NCBI RefSeq assembly: GCF_010183535.1
Contig: NC_071333.1
Span: 16,180,587 to 16,244,586 of the forward strand
Direction of reading: 5' to 3'
Origin: Caenorhabditis remanei
Taxonomy: Eukaryota; Nematoda; Chromadorea; Rhabditida; Rhabditidae
DNA: 64,000 bases
Shown: positions 51,737 to 61,221 of the stretch, one piece after another
Layout: every line of letters starts with the position of its first letter
How positions within the stretch are numbered: the first letter of the stretch is position 1
Notes under the pieces: generated by a model
The model's input: only the letters and a program-made list of their open reading frames with translations
The model's database searches: none
Told to the model about the DNA's origin: nothing
Program-made: the position numbers and the translations under genes

Positions 51737-54209
51737 ATGGAGTCCAGCTCTAGTGGTGGAGCGGTGGCTGAGCACTCTAGACGTCGTATCGCGTATTACT
51801 ATGACGCGAATATCGGAAACTACTACTATGGTGTAGAACACGTCATGAAACCCAACCGTATCCGTATGGCTCATCACTTGATTCTTAACTACGGAATGTA
51901 CAGACATCTCGGAATCTTTGTGAGTTGACCTTTTATTTTCACATTTTGAAACAGAATAATTATTCAGAGACCATTCCCAGCAACTGTTGAGGAAATGAGC
52001 CGATTCCACAATCCTGGGTACCTCGAGTTCCTCAAAAAAGCTACTCCGGATAATTTGAATCGCTTGGGCGGGGGAATGTTAAAATGTAAGTGACATTTGA
52101 ATTGGCAACACCAAGTGACCAATCGAAAAACGTTGTGCATACACATGTTTCTTAGTTATCAGTTGCAAAATAGGAAACTGCTTATCAAAACGTCAAAACG
52201 CAACATCGCATGTTCGCCAACTAAATGCTCAACCAAACATTTGAGTCGATATTAAGATGCGCCTATTATACTCTTAATGACGGTCGAATACATTGAAGGG
52301 AGTATGTCAATAATTGTTTGTTCAAACAGGTTGATGGTATTACCTTTTCTGCAGAATGCACTTTACAAATTGAACGTCGCAACCGTATGAGAATTGTCTG
52401 TTGGAAATAACTTCTTAAATAGTGTGTTTTAGTTAGAAATGGTGTTTCAAGGGTTTAACGAGTTTTTGAACAGTCATAGGCCCGGGTACTGGGCGCCGAA
52501 ATTCAAATTTCAAATTTTTTCGAGTTTTTGAAATTTTTTTAATTTTTTCGCGAAAAAGTCAAGTTTTCGACTATCAGTCAGAATTAGAAAACAATTATTC
52601 AAAAATCATCAAAAAAGCTCACATTTTCAGTGAAAAATTTCAAAAATTTCAGAAAAAACTTGATTCATTTTTTGAAGCCGGACCAGGTTTTGACAAGTAT
52701 GCTAAAAATAGGGAAACATATGAATACTTCCAATTTTAGATAGATGCATTGTGACAAACTAGCAGAGCACACCATATCCCTAAAATGTTAATTAAATTAG
52801 AAACTTCAGACAACGTTGGTGAGGACTGTCCAGTTTTCGATGGACTCTTCGAGTTCTGCCAACTCAGCAGTGGCGGATCTCTGGCTGCTGCCATCAAATT
52901 GAACAAAAAACGAGCCGACATTGCAATTAACTGGATGGGAGGTCTTCACCATGCTAAGAAAGGCGAAGCATCTGGATTCTGCTACACCAATGACATCGTC
53001 CTTGGAATTTTGGAGCTGTTGAAATACCACAAGCGTGTTCTCTACGTTGATATCGATGTTCATCATGGTGATGGTGTGGAAGAAGCATTCTACACTACCG
53101 ATCGTGTGATGACAGTCTCATTCCACAAGTTTGGAGATTTCTTTCCGGGAACTGGTGACATCAAGACCACTGGTCATGGAATCGGCAAGAATTTCTCGGT
53201 GAACGTGCCACTAAAGAGCGACATCAATGATCAGAGTTATCAAAGCATTTTTAAGCCGGTCATGCAAAGAGTTATAGAACGTTTTGAGCCGGCAGCCATT
53301 GTTCTCCAATGTGGAGCCGACTCTTTAAACGGAGACCCGCTGGGACGGTTCAATATGACACTCAAGGGTCATGGGGAGTGTGTTCGTTTCCTCCGTTCGT
53401 TCAATATTCCCATGATGTTACTTGGTGGAGGTGGATACTCACCAAACAATGTTGCTCGATGCTGGGCTTATGAAACAGCGATTGCGTGTAATGTGGAACT
53501 TTCCAATGATATTCCATCCAACGATTTCATGGAGTTCTTTGGACCAAACTACAAACTTCACATTGAAGCTCGCAAAGTAGAAAATAAGAACTCACAGAGT
53601 TATTTGAACAAGATGAAACAAGAAATCTTCGAGAATTTGAACGACCTCACTTTTGTCCCAAGTGTACAAATGCGACGTGAGTTTTTTTTAAAGACTATCA
53701 TTCAGACTGGTCACGGGCCGAGCCGGGCCGGCTCAAAATTAGAAATACTCTCGGCCCGTGTTGAAATTGTTTTTGAAATTTCTCTGAAAAAATGGTTGTT
53801 TTTGACTAAAATTTGAAATGCACTCAAAAATTCACTCAAAAGGTAACTATGAATAATAACATTTTTCTTCTGAATTTTAGAAAAACTTCAAAACATTTTG
53901 TTCAAAAATGAGACTACTTTTGAATCCGAGGCAAGAGAAAGTTCGGCCCGTCACAATTTTTGACAAGTCTGCTATCATTTATTTATCTTTTTTTCAGCAA
54001 TCCCTGAAGACGCGTTCCAATCTTTCAACGACCCAACGTTAACCGTAGACATGGCCAACCCGGATATTCGTCACGCTCCCCAGATTATGGACAACGTTGT
54101 AGCTCATCCAGGAGAATTTTACGACGCCCAGAACACTGCTGGAATGTTCAGACATGAGGAAAACTATGCGCTCAAATTCCCCTACCCTGATCATCAGTAC
54201 GGATTCTAA
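51737..54209 (+). CDS. Class I histone deacetylase (HDAC1/2 type)
   Basis: Four exons join in phase: 51737-51919, 51968-52085, 52810-53676 and 53998-54209, giving 459 residues. The arginase-like deacetylase fold covers about 15-390. The catalytic His pair is in GLHHAKK (147/148). Zn ligands lie in DIDVHHGDG (D183, H185) and QCGADSL, and the active-site Tyr follows LGGGGY, so the enzyme looks active. Class I enzymes remove acetyl groups from histone lysines in nuclear corepressor complexes such as NuRD and Sin3. Compared with HDAC1, the tail is short and ends [10 protein letters not shown] rather than in an acidic/Lys-rich extension. Two features differ from the usual family sequence: [13 protein letters not shown] near the N-terminus and GGGYSPNN. 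The sequence looks like the diverged paralogue (hda-3 type) rather than hda-1, but that is inference. Introns 2 and 3 each contain a MITE-like element. Confidence 0.93.
52471..52701. mobile_element. GGGCCGG-family MITE-like element (HDAC intron 2)
   Basis: It begins CAGTCATAGGCCCGGG and ends with CCGGACCAGG then TTTTGACAAGTATG. The end shares TTTTGACAAGTxTGCTA with the copy in the next intron. The core is A/T-rich. It accounts for about a third of the 724-bp intron. Confidence 0.6.
53703..53971. mobile_element. GGGCCGG-family MITE-like element (HDAC intron 3)
   Basis: The 269-bp element starts CAGACTGGTCACGGGCC and ends CCGTCACAATTTTTGACA plus AGTCTG, so CAGACT...AGTCTG are inverted termini with an inner GGTCACGGGCC/GGCCCGTCAC pairing. 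It begins 26 bp after the donor and ends 26 bp before the acceptor, forming most of the 321-bp intron. Confidence 0.65.
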
Positions 54210-55047
54210 TGAGATCCTGAAGTTGGGCTACAAGAAATTACTGTATATGATTTTACCTAATAATAATAAGGACGCCATTCATTTTGGTGTTTTGAAGGTT
54301 TTTTTCTCCTGGGCGTAGTTCGATTGCTTAGCTAACTTATTACCAATTGTTAGTTTCCTTCCCTATCTTGTTTTATTTAAAGATCTCAATAACTTAGATC
54401 CATTGACCTGCTTCTTGTCCATTCTAGTAAATTCATTCCCGTTCCCGATTTTTAAATTTCATTCCCGATTGTCTTCATTTTTATGATTTGCATTTACCAA
54501 CAAGCCGTCTCAATTGTAATTTTTGTAAAGTAAAAGAATAAACACTCTTCCTTTCAATCGAACTTTCAAAAGTTTCATGACAGCTCCCGGTCGTTTTTTT
54601 CTTCATTGATCAGTCCGGTTGGTGAGCAATTTGTGGGGTGTGTGTGAGAAAACGGAAGATTTCGTTTTCGTCGCGGAGGCGCCCTCAAGTGCTTTGTTTC
54701 GCGTATACACGAAAAAATATACATGCACTGTGGGGGTCTCATCTCTCCCTCCGTACGATTTTCTGCGGCAGCCATCACTATGTGTATTTTTCTTATTTGC
54801 GGTCCCAACAAACATATGCCTGCCGATCTCACATATGAGATATTAAAATTGCATGGTTTACAAATGTTGCATTTTTCGTTTATCACTGTTGATAATTTTT
54901 AGTTTTTCTATGAATAAGGTTTTGTGGGAAACGAAACCTAGCTTTCACTACAAAAAAATTTCGCCTCATTACTTTCATGGGATATTCATTTTTCTTGTGC
55001 ACTTTGATTTTCATTGAATCATTATAAAATATATATTCTAGAGTCTC

Positions 55048-55699
55048 ATGGCTCTCCAACTATTGAAACGACCTCGACCGCTCCCAGCTTTTAAAGACGA
55101 AGAAAAGGGTATCTACGCTCAATGGAAAATTAAAGTAAGATTTTCTCCAACTATTAATTTCCCCATTTCTATTTTTAGGGTTTCTATTATCGAAAAGCAG
55201 GATTACCAAAAATATCAGTAAAAGGTGTTGCAAGAGTACGGTATGCTGAATTGGAAGTGGAGGGTAAACTTCCGCATTTTACCGTTTCTAAGCAATTAGT
55301 AAGTTTTTTTTTAATTACTCACATGAATTTTAATTATTTCTCAGGTAAACATTGGTTATGTAGAAAATGTGAACGACGATATTCTGGATATAAGAGGATG
55401 CGATTTCCGACTTCTGATATTTGGAGTTCAACATGTTGAAGTGAGTTTTGTCCCTTATTCAGACTATTTTATTTGTACGTCTTGATTTCAGATAATTCGA
55501 GACTGGCTTCGTTTTCTGGTGATAAGACAACGTATTCCACATTCCTTGATGGGTCTTCCTTTCGATTGGCAGGTGAGTGACAGAAAGTTTTAATTGGTAA
55601 CGAATTTTTTCATTTTGTTTTTAGGTGAAACCAATACGAGACGACAGAGAATTGCAACTATCTCGTATTTCACCGTTCCATTGCTTCAAGATTTGGTGA
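55048..55699 (+). CDS. Uncharacterised 152-residue protein
   Basis: Five small exons join in phase: 55048-55134, 55179-55298, 55345-55440, 55492-55572 and 55625-55699. The acceptor ATATATTCTAG lies 6 bp before the ATG, which suggests trans-splicing. The product is soluble, basic and aromatic, with no signal peptide or TM helix. The middle (GCDFRLLIFG then IIRDWLRFLV) faintly recalls the end of a myotubularin-type PH-GRAM fold, but I would not assign it. A truncated, rearranged copy of exons 3-4 and of its 3' flank occurs at 59662-59910, so this gene belongs to the duplicated unit that also carries the His-rich gene. Confidence 0.78.
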
Positions 55700-55820
55700 A
55701 CTCCCGAAAATCATTTTGACCTCATAATATATTCCGTAACATGTATTAAAATAAAAGAACTATTTGAAAACAATTTTAAAAAGTGTCATGAGAGAGGTGA
55801 TGCTATAACAACAATAACTA

Positions 55821-57071
55821 TTAGGTTGTCCCAAAAGTTTTCGAACATAGTTTTGTTAATCTGCTATAGGACAGAGAGCGAGAATCAAACCAAATAGTGC
55901 ATGTTTTCCATTATATAAGACGTCGGGTGTATTGACAATATCATTCATTTCTTCTGGCTGCCTTCTCTCAATGAACGCGGCACCAATCTTTGTCCCCGAC
56001 CGACTTCATATTCGTCATGTCATTTTATTTTTGTTTCTATCTAACTCCAAAATCACTGAGATTGAAGAACGTATGGTTGAAGTTTAAAAGGATATTGCCC
56101 CTCAACGGCAGACAATTAGCCGTTAGGTCCATCGTTTCAGAAATAATGATTTTCCTTTGACCGAAGCAGCACGTTCTGGAAGACCAGTGGAGTTCGACAT
56201 TGACAAGTTACGGGAGGTAGTGGAAAGTGACCCACTTCAATCCATTCGTGAACTGGCAACAGTAATGGGCTCTACTCACTCGGCGGTAAAAAGATGACTG
56301 GGAGCTCTTGGCAAGTTAAAAAAAATGGGAAGATGGATACCACACAAATTGTCTAACTTTGACCTTGAGCGCCGAGTGGACATGTCACTGCATCTTCTAA
56401 CCCACCATCCTAATTTCAACTGGCTGGATCATTTGGTTACGTCGGACGAGAAGTGGGTCTTATACGAAAACCACCACAGGAGAGCCCAGTGGGTTGATGC
56501 TGATAAACAGCAAGAGGATGTCGTCAAACAGGAGATACACCCTAAGAAAATAGTGCTCTCCGTCTGGTGGTCTGTTCATGGAGTGCTTTATTGGGAACTG
56601 CTTCCGGGGGCAAAAACTATCACCGCCGACTACTATTCTTCTCAATTACAAAAGGTGAAGCCCAAACTGAAAACCTCCCCTCTACACGGTCACAAAGTCC
56701 ACTACCGCCATGACAACGCAAGACCACACACCGCAAAGACGATCAAGTCTCTCCGGGCTACATTCTACTGGAGAGTCCCTGCTCACCCTCCGTACAGCCC
56801 TGATATCGCTCCTTCGGATTACCATCTGTTCAGCGACATGCATCGATCCTTTGAAGTCCAGGACTTCAAAACAAAGTCAGAGGTCGAGAAATGGTTGAAG
56901 AAGTATTTTGACTCGAAGCAGCCTGAGTTTTGGCGGAAAGGTATTGAATCTCTACCTACTAAATGGCAAAGAGTCGTGGATAAAGGTGGTCACTATGTTT
57001 GATTTTTGTAATATTCTGGCTTTGAATAAATTTGAATTCAATAATGTTCGAAAACTTATGGGACAACCTAA
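55821..57071 (+). mobile_element. Mariner-family DNA transposon, inactive copy
   Basis: The 1,251-bp element has inverted termini of about 28 bp, TTAGGTTGTCCCA(A/T)AAG continuing TTTTCGAACAT, with one mismatch. It is flanked by the TA target duplication (55819-55820 and 57072-57073). It carries a transposase frame interrupted by three stops. A paralogous empty site exists at 59924-59925. Confidence 0.96.
55971..57002 (+). pseudogene. Mariner transposase pseudogene (DD34D, three nonsense codons)
   Basis: From ATG 55971 to the stop ending at 57002 there are 344 codons in one frame, the normal mariner length of about 345 residues. In-frame stops lie near residues 39 (TAA), 52 (TAG) and 109 (TGA), all in the N-terminal DNA-binding half. 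The rest is open from 56325. The catalytic residues are intact: the first Asp in TSDEKW, the second in HDNARPH, and the third in APSDYH, 34 residues later. SIRELATVMG and neighbours look like the helix-turn-helix, and RWIPHKL matches the family's WxPHxL linker. With no frameshifts and only point stops, this is a recently dead copy. It could be mobilised in trans if its ends are intact and a live relative exists. Confidence 0.93.
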
Positions 57072-57194
57072 TATTTCCAAATACATCTGTGCCAAAAATA
57101 GTTTTGATCTTTTTTTGATGAATCACAAGTTTTCTGATACTAATAGTTTCTTCCGGCAAGTTTTAGTTCAAAAAATGACTAATTACGCTGACAA

Positions 57195-57290
57195 TACGTC
57201 ATGAACTTTTTTCGAGCTTATCAGTAATTGAGAGTGGGGGTGAAAACGTTATCATGTTGATGACGCAAATATATTAACTGAGTATAAATA
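57195..57290 (+). promoter_or_regulatory. Promoter of His-rich gene 1: CRE-like, GATA and TATA elements
   Basis: TACGTCAT (57195-57202) is followed by CTTATCAGT (57217-57225), which on the other strand is ACTGATAAG, the extended GATA site typical of intestinal genes bound by ELT-2. GTTATCATG, ATGACGCAAAT and TATAAATA (57283-57290) come next, 74 bp before the ATG. The same order is seen upstream of the paralogue at 60211. Confidence 0.72.
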
Positions 57291-57363
57291 CACGGTTTCA
57301 ATTCTGATTTCCCATCGAATCTTCATTTGATTCTTTTCTACTTCTACTTTCCTAACACTACCA

Positions 57364-57612
57364 ATGTCATACTACGGAAACGGTGGATACTCTCCATACG
57401 GTCAACCTGCCTTTGGTGCCCCACCACCAGTCTACAGAGCTCCAGGGTACATGCCACCAACTGTTCATATTCATTCTGATAATCATCATCACGGACACCA
57501 TCACCATCATCACGGATTCCTTCATGAGTTGGGACATGCTTTGACTGGACATCATCACCACCATCACGGACACCACTACGGACATCATCATCATCACCAC
57601 GGACACCATTAG
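57364..57612 (+). CDS. Gly/Tyr/Pro- and His-rich small protein, paralogue 1
   Basis: A single exon encodes 82 residues. The N-terminal half is SYYGNGGYSPYGQPAFG followed by PPPVY and GYMPP turns. The C-terminal half is a run of (H)nG blocks interrupted by the conserved spacer LHELGHALTGH. There is no signal peptide or TM helix. Over a third of the residues are His, so binding of Zn, Ni, Cu or haem is likely but inferred. An intestinal-type GATA site and TATA box lie upstream, and AATAAA is at 57683-57688. It is one of four tandem paralogues. The neighbouring mariner sits about 290 bp upstream, outside the core promoter. Confidence 0.85.
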   Translation: MSYYGNGGYSPYGQPAFGAPPPVYRAPGYMPPTVHIHSDNHHHGHHHHHHGFLHELGHALTGHHHHHHGHHYGHHHHHHGHH

Positions 57613-58048
57613 TCGATTTTTTTTAAAATTTTCACTTTCGTGTTTTCTTGTCTGGCATAATTAAAATTAAGTTTTCATAATGAATAAAAATCTTTTTTTT
57701 TACTTCATTTTAAATTCTGAAGTCGTAACAATTATCTGCATCCAAGAATTGAAAAAAGTGGTGTTCTGTGAGGGGTGTTGTTTCTTTTCCCATGTACACG
57801 CTTTTTTTAGGCCCGCTAATTTTTACGCACGCAAGGAGGTCAAACAGCACCGCGCGTAGCTGTGAACGGTGTGCGTGGTCACACAAAATTAATGTCGCCC
57901 ATTTTGCATAAATGTCTCTTCTTAGTCCTTTTTCGGCATGTTTTTATTTATCCTAAATATCACGAGTAAAGGTTTCCAGAATTTTCCGCTTATTGATTTT
58001 TCGACCCGATGCAATTTTCCACTATTTACCTATTTTGCTGAATTTCAG

Positions 58049-58207
58049 GTAGTGCTCCGTACCACAAGGAACACCTCTTTCCACACATCAACAAAGACTG
58101 TTGATGTGTGGAACAGCAAGACGATTGAGGAACATCTCGAAGATTACCTGAAGGAATCTGATGAAATCGAAAACACAAAATGGGTGATTGTGCTGTCAAA
58201 ACAATAG
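58049..58207 (+). CDS. Possible small exon/gene remnant, 52 codons
   Basis: An open frame follows a good acceptor (GAATTTCAG) and encodes a charged, helical segment (SKTIEEHLEDYLKESDEIEN) ending in TAG. An upstream continuous frame reaches ATG 57938, or an upstream exon may exist. A perfect 15-bp inverted repeat lies inside it. Downstream units at 58213-58990 look like decayed exons of the same or a related gene. I do not recognise it; it may be part of a dying gene. Confidence 0.35.
   Translation, partial: VVLRTTRNTSFHTSTKTVDVWNSKTIEEHLEDYLKESDEIENTKWVIVLSKQ
58080..58114. repeat. Perfect 15-bp hairpin
   Basis: TTCCACACATCAACA, a 5-nt AAGAC loop, then TGTTGATGTGTGGAA. Every base of the stem pairs. 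It lies within the 52-codon frame. Confidence 0.9.
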
Positions 58208-58212
58208 ACGGT

Positions 58213-58820
58213 GAGATTTATGAGGTAAAATTTTTTGAAAAAAAGATTTGTTGTTCTACATGTTAGAATACTTTCAAAACGGCAGTTACACTAGCTCAGT
58301 TGTTAATAACTCACTAAAAACAACAAATCTTCTGTTTTAGAGAAACTACCTGCCGATTTCTCGAACAAGCATATGAAATCGAGAGGAAACGGCAAGCAGC
58401 AAAAAAGAAGAGAGACGAGAAATGGGAACCGATAGTTACATGAAAAAAGTCGACTCGGGAAAAGTCAAGGAACACTAAAAACAAGAAATGCAAATTCTGG
58501 CAATCAATGAAGATCTGATTTTGGTAAGGGTTTTTTTCAAAAAAAAGCTTTATTCTGTATGTTAGAAACCTTTAAAACAGCAGTAACACTTACTTCGTTG
58601 ATAATATTTCATTAACAGTAACTATTCCTTTACATGAACTAAACCGACACGTCAAAAATCGATAAAACTCTATTTTCAGATCAATCCTGTTTCTCCAGCA
58701 AGCAATCGATATTGAAGCAAAGCGATAAGCAGCAAGAAAGAAGAGAGACAAGGAGGAACCGATATGTGCTGCTTGCAGAAGACGATAAGGAAAACAGGAA
58801 TGCAACTCGATTAGGGAAAA
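58213..58820 (+). repeat. Two diverged tandem units of about 300 bp with remnant coiled-coil exon
   Basis: Unit A (about 58213-58500) and unit B (about 58510-58820) align: TGTTAGAATACTTTCAAAAC with TGTTAGAAACCTTTAAAAC, GGCAGTTACAC with AGCAGTAACAC, and then an acceptor and exon. The exon of unit A encodes FLEQAYEIERKRQAAKKKRD. The same stretch of unit B (FLQQAIDIEAKR) is broken by frame changes. This is a duplicated exon plus intron in decay. Confidence 0.65.
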
Positions 58821-59661
58821 AGAGAAGGGTCACTGAAAATAAGGCACGCCAATTCCAGCAATCTGAAGAAATCGAAAACTGGAATGTACACGAAATCGAT
58901 GATTGTGAACGATGGGAAAGTTATAAGATGTGCCCGAAATGGATAATTTTATCCGCAATTTGTATCATTTATTTTTATTTATTTTACTAATCATTCTAAT
59001 TTTAAAATGTTTTTTTAATGTTTACTCATATTTTTTGTAGTATTCAGCTAAGTAGCCCTTTTTATTGTATTATATTACGTTTTATATATTTTTTTATAAC
59101 AGATTAACAAAAAATAAAGCTTTAAATTTGGATGAGTATAGTCTCTTATTCAGTTCGCGATTTGATGAAGTGAATTAATTGTAGTTGTTCAGTCACTGTA
59201 ACTCTTGCGGAAGTGTTTTACGTATCCAGAATCCGCTCTAAGGCTTTCACGTATTGTACCTAGGTTCTATCTGCATTAAATGTCTTTTTAGAATGTATGA
59301 ACCATACAGAGTGACATCAGGCTTCCAACAACTTCTTCCAATTAATTTTCTCATGGAATAAGTGTATTCCAGACTTTAACCTACCAGTACTTCCGCTCAT
59401 GCACTAATTATACCGTTTGTAACAGCCGACGACCGGTCTCCCTTTTTCTTCATAAATAGCTATGTTCGAGTATCAATAGTCGTTTAGAGAAAACAAAATT
59501 CTCAGCTGACAATAAGAACTATACGAATTTATTCATTAGCAGCACGGGAAAACAGTGTTTGTCAATTTTTAAGATAGGAATTAAAATAGCCAACGGGATA
59601 CAGATGCAACTTTGAATTTTCCATATACAACAATAAACCTGAGAGGTTGAAAACATTGGAA

Positions 59662-59910
59662 GGAAGAGGACGCGATTTCCGACGTCTGATATTTGGAAGT
59701 GAGTTTCGTCTCTAAATCGAACTAACGTTTTTTGTACGCCTTGATTCCAGATGATTCGAGACTGGCTTCTGGAAAAAGGCAAGGGTCACTGAAGGTAAGA
59801 AAAAAATGATTTCGACCTCATAATATATTCCGTAACATGTATTAAAATGAATAACCTATTCGAAAACAGTGGAATAAAAATCTCACGAGAGAGGTGAATC
59901 TATAATAACA
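59662..59910 (+). pseudogene. Fossil of the 152-residue gene (exons 3-4 and 3' flank)
   Basis: GGACGCGATTTCCGACGTCTGATATTTGG matches the end of exon 3 at 55390-55423. Fourteen bases then are missing, and GTGAGTTTCGTC and an intron similar to 55441-55491 follow, then ATTCGAGACTGGCTTC of exon 4. After that it jumps to a GGAAAAAGGCAAGGGTCACTGAA segment like 58815-58837, and then to the 3' flank (ACCTCATAATATATTCCGTA). No product is possible. Confidence 0.8.
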
Positions 59911-59923
59911 ATAATCAAGTGAC

Positions 59924-59925
59924 TA
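59924..59925. other. Paralogous empty site of the mariner insertion
   Basis: GACTATTTCCAAATACATC here corresponds to AACTA at 55816-55820 joined directly to TATTTCCAAATACATC at 57072. The single TA is the unoccupied target. Confidence 0.9.
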
Positions 59926-60067
59926 TTTCCAAATACATCAGTTTCAAAAATACTTTTGATCTTTTTTGATGAATCACAAGTTTTCTGTTAATAATAGTTC
60001 CTTCCGGTAAGTTTTAGTTCAAAAAATGACTAATAACGCTGACATATCGTCATGAACTTTTTTCGAG

Positions 60068-60140
60068 CTTATCAAAGACTGAGAGAAGCGTAAAAACGTT
60101 ATCATGTCTATGACGCAAATATAACCACAGAGTATAAATA
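60068..60140 (+). promoter_or_regulatory. Promoter of His-rich gene 2: GATA and TATA elements
   Basis: CGTCATGAACTTTTTTCGAG precedes CTTATCA (60068-60074). GTTATCATG, ATGACGCAAATATA and TATAAATA (60133-60140) follow, 71 bp 5' of the ATG. The arrangement and spacing copy the promoter at 57195-57290, but the GATA site is CTTATCAAA rather than CTTATCAGT. Confidence 0.7.
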
Positions 60141-60210
60141 CAGGGTTTCAACTCTAATTTCCCATCGAATCTTTTCTTGATTCTTCTTCTTCTTTTTTTT
60201 AACACTAATA

Positions 60211-60462
60211 ATGTCATACTACGGTAACGGTGGATACTCTCCATACGGTCAACATGCCTTTGGTGCCCCACCACCAGTCTACGGAGCTTCAGAGTACATG
60301 CCACCAACTGTTCATATTCATTCTGATAATCACCATCACGGACACCATCACCATCATCATGGATTTCTTCATAAGTTGGGACATGCTTTGACTGGACATC
60401 ATCATCACCATCATCATGGACACCACTTCGGACATCATCATCATCACCACGGACATCATTAA
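60211..60462 (+). CDS. Gly/Tyr/Pro- and His-rich small protein, paralogue 2
   Basis: A single exon encodes 83 residues, nearly identical to the 57364 copy (SYYGNGGYSPYGQHAFG, GYMPP replaced by EYMPP, LHELGH replaced by LHKLGH, and one more His in the last tract). The His-tract pattern and no-signal-peptide layout are retained. It is probably a cytosolic or extracellular metal binder (inferred). An ATAATAAA polyadenylation signal lies near 60539. It belongs to the tandem family and has the matching promoter. Confidence 0.85.
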   Translation: MSYYGNGGYSPYGQHAFGAPPPVYGASEYMPPTVHIHSDNHHHGHHHHHHGFLHKLGHALTGHHHHHHHGHHFGHHHHHHGHH

Positions 60463-60611
60463 CTCATTTAAAACATTTCTATCTTTTTTATATACCTTTT
60501 TTCACTTTGTAATTGTGCATAATTAATTTTTGTGTAGTATAATAAAAAAAAGAAAAAACATTTTAATTTACGTTATGTGTTTGAAAGAGGGTACTTGATA
60601 TTAGAACTCGG

Positions 60612-60775
60612 AAAAATAGAACTGCGACAAAATGAAACTGCAACAGTATAGAACTGACTAAAATAGAACTGCTACAAAGTGGAACTGAACACAATGAAAC
60701 TGTTACAAAATAGAACTGAACGAAGTAGAACTGCTACAAAATAGAACTGCTACAAAATAGAACTCTACCACTAGT
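60612..60775. repeat. Minisatellite, about 17-bp unit TAGAACTGCTACAAAAT
   Basis: At least seven imperfect copies of (A)TAGAACTG(C)(TACAAAA) lie in a row. The last two or three are near identical and the earlier ones degenerate. It is non-coding and lies between the second and third duplication units. Confidence 0.8.
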
Positions 60776-60998
60776 TTTGAAAAGGCTTATTGGGCTCATC
60801 TAATATAATTTTATACAGTTTTTTGTTGACTATTTAAGATACAAAGACTTTATCTCCGTAAAATAAGTGTTTTAGTCGACTTTTCTCTTCGAAAATTGGT
60901 TAATATTCTTCTAAAAAGTCACGAATGCAAAAACTTTTTGAAATATGTGAACCATATTGAGAGACATCAGTGTTCCAAGGATTTGCTTTCAATAATTT

Positions 60999-61020
60999 TT
61001 TTTTTTTTTTTTTTTTTTTT
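60999..61020. repeat. Poly(T) tract
   Basis: An uninterrupted run of about 22 T lies at the point where the third unit diverges from the second, inside the duplicated block. Confidence 0.85.
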
Positions 61021-61221
61021 AGATTCCATATGTAAGCAACCAATACTTTTACTCGCGGACTAATTATACAGTTTGTAACAGTCGACAGACAATTTCCTCT
61101 CTTTTCCACGAATTCAAGTATTGATAGCCGTTTAGAAAAAGGAAGAAACGTCATATAGTAAAGACGCAAGCTAACAACAAAACCGGAATAATGCTTGTAA
61201 ACGATTTATTCGAAGATATTA

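Noticed and set aside
51647..52009. 120-codon frame antisense to HDAC exon 1
   Set aside because: It is a shadow of the conserved deacetylase exon and crosses its intron. No independent evidence.
57367..57609. Met/Val-rich reverse frame (also at 62141-62383 and 63116-63400)
   Set aside because: It is the complement of CAT/CAC histidine tracts (ATG/GTG codons), present only because of the forward coding sequence.
60612..60775. CRISPR-like repeat array
   Set aside because: The repeats are short, adjoining and graded in identity with no unique spacers. This is a eukaryotic minisatellite.
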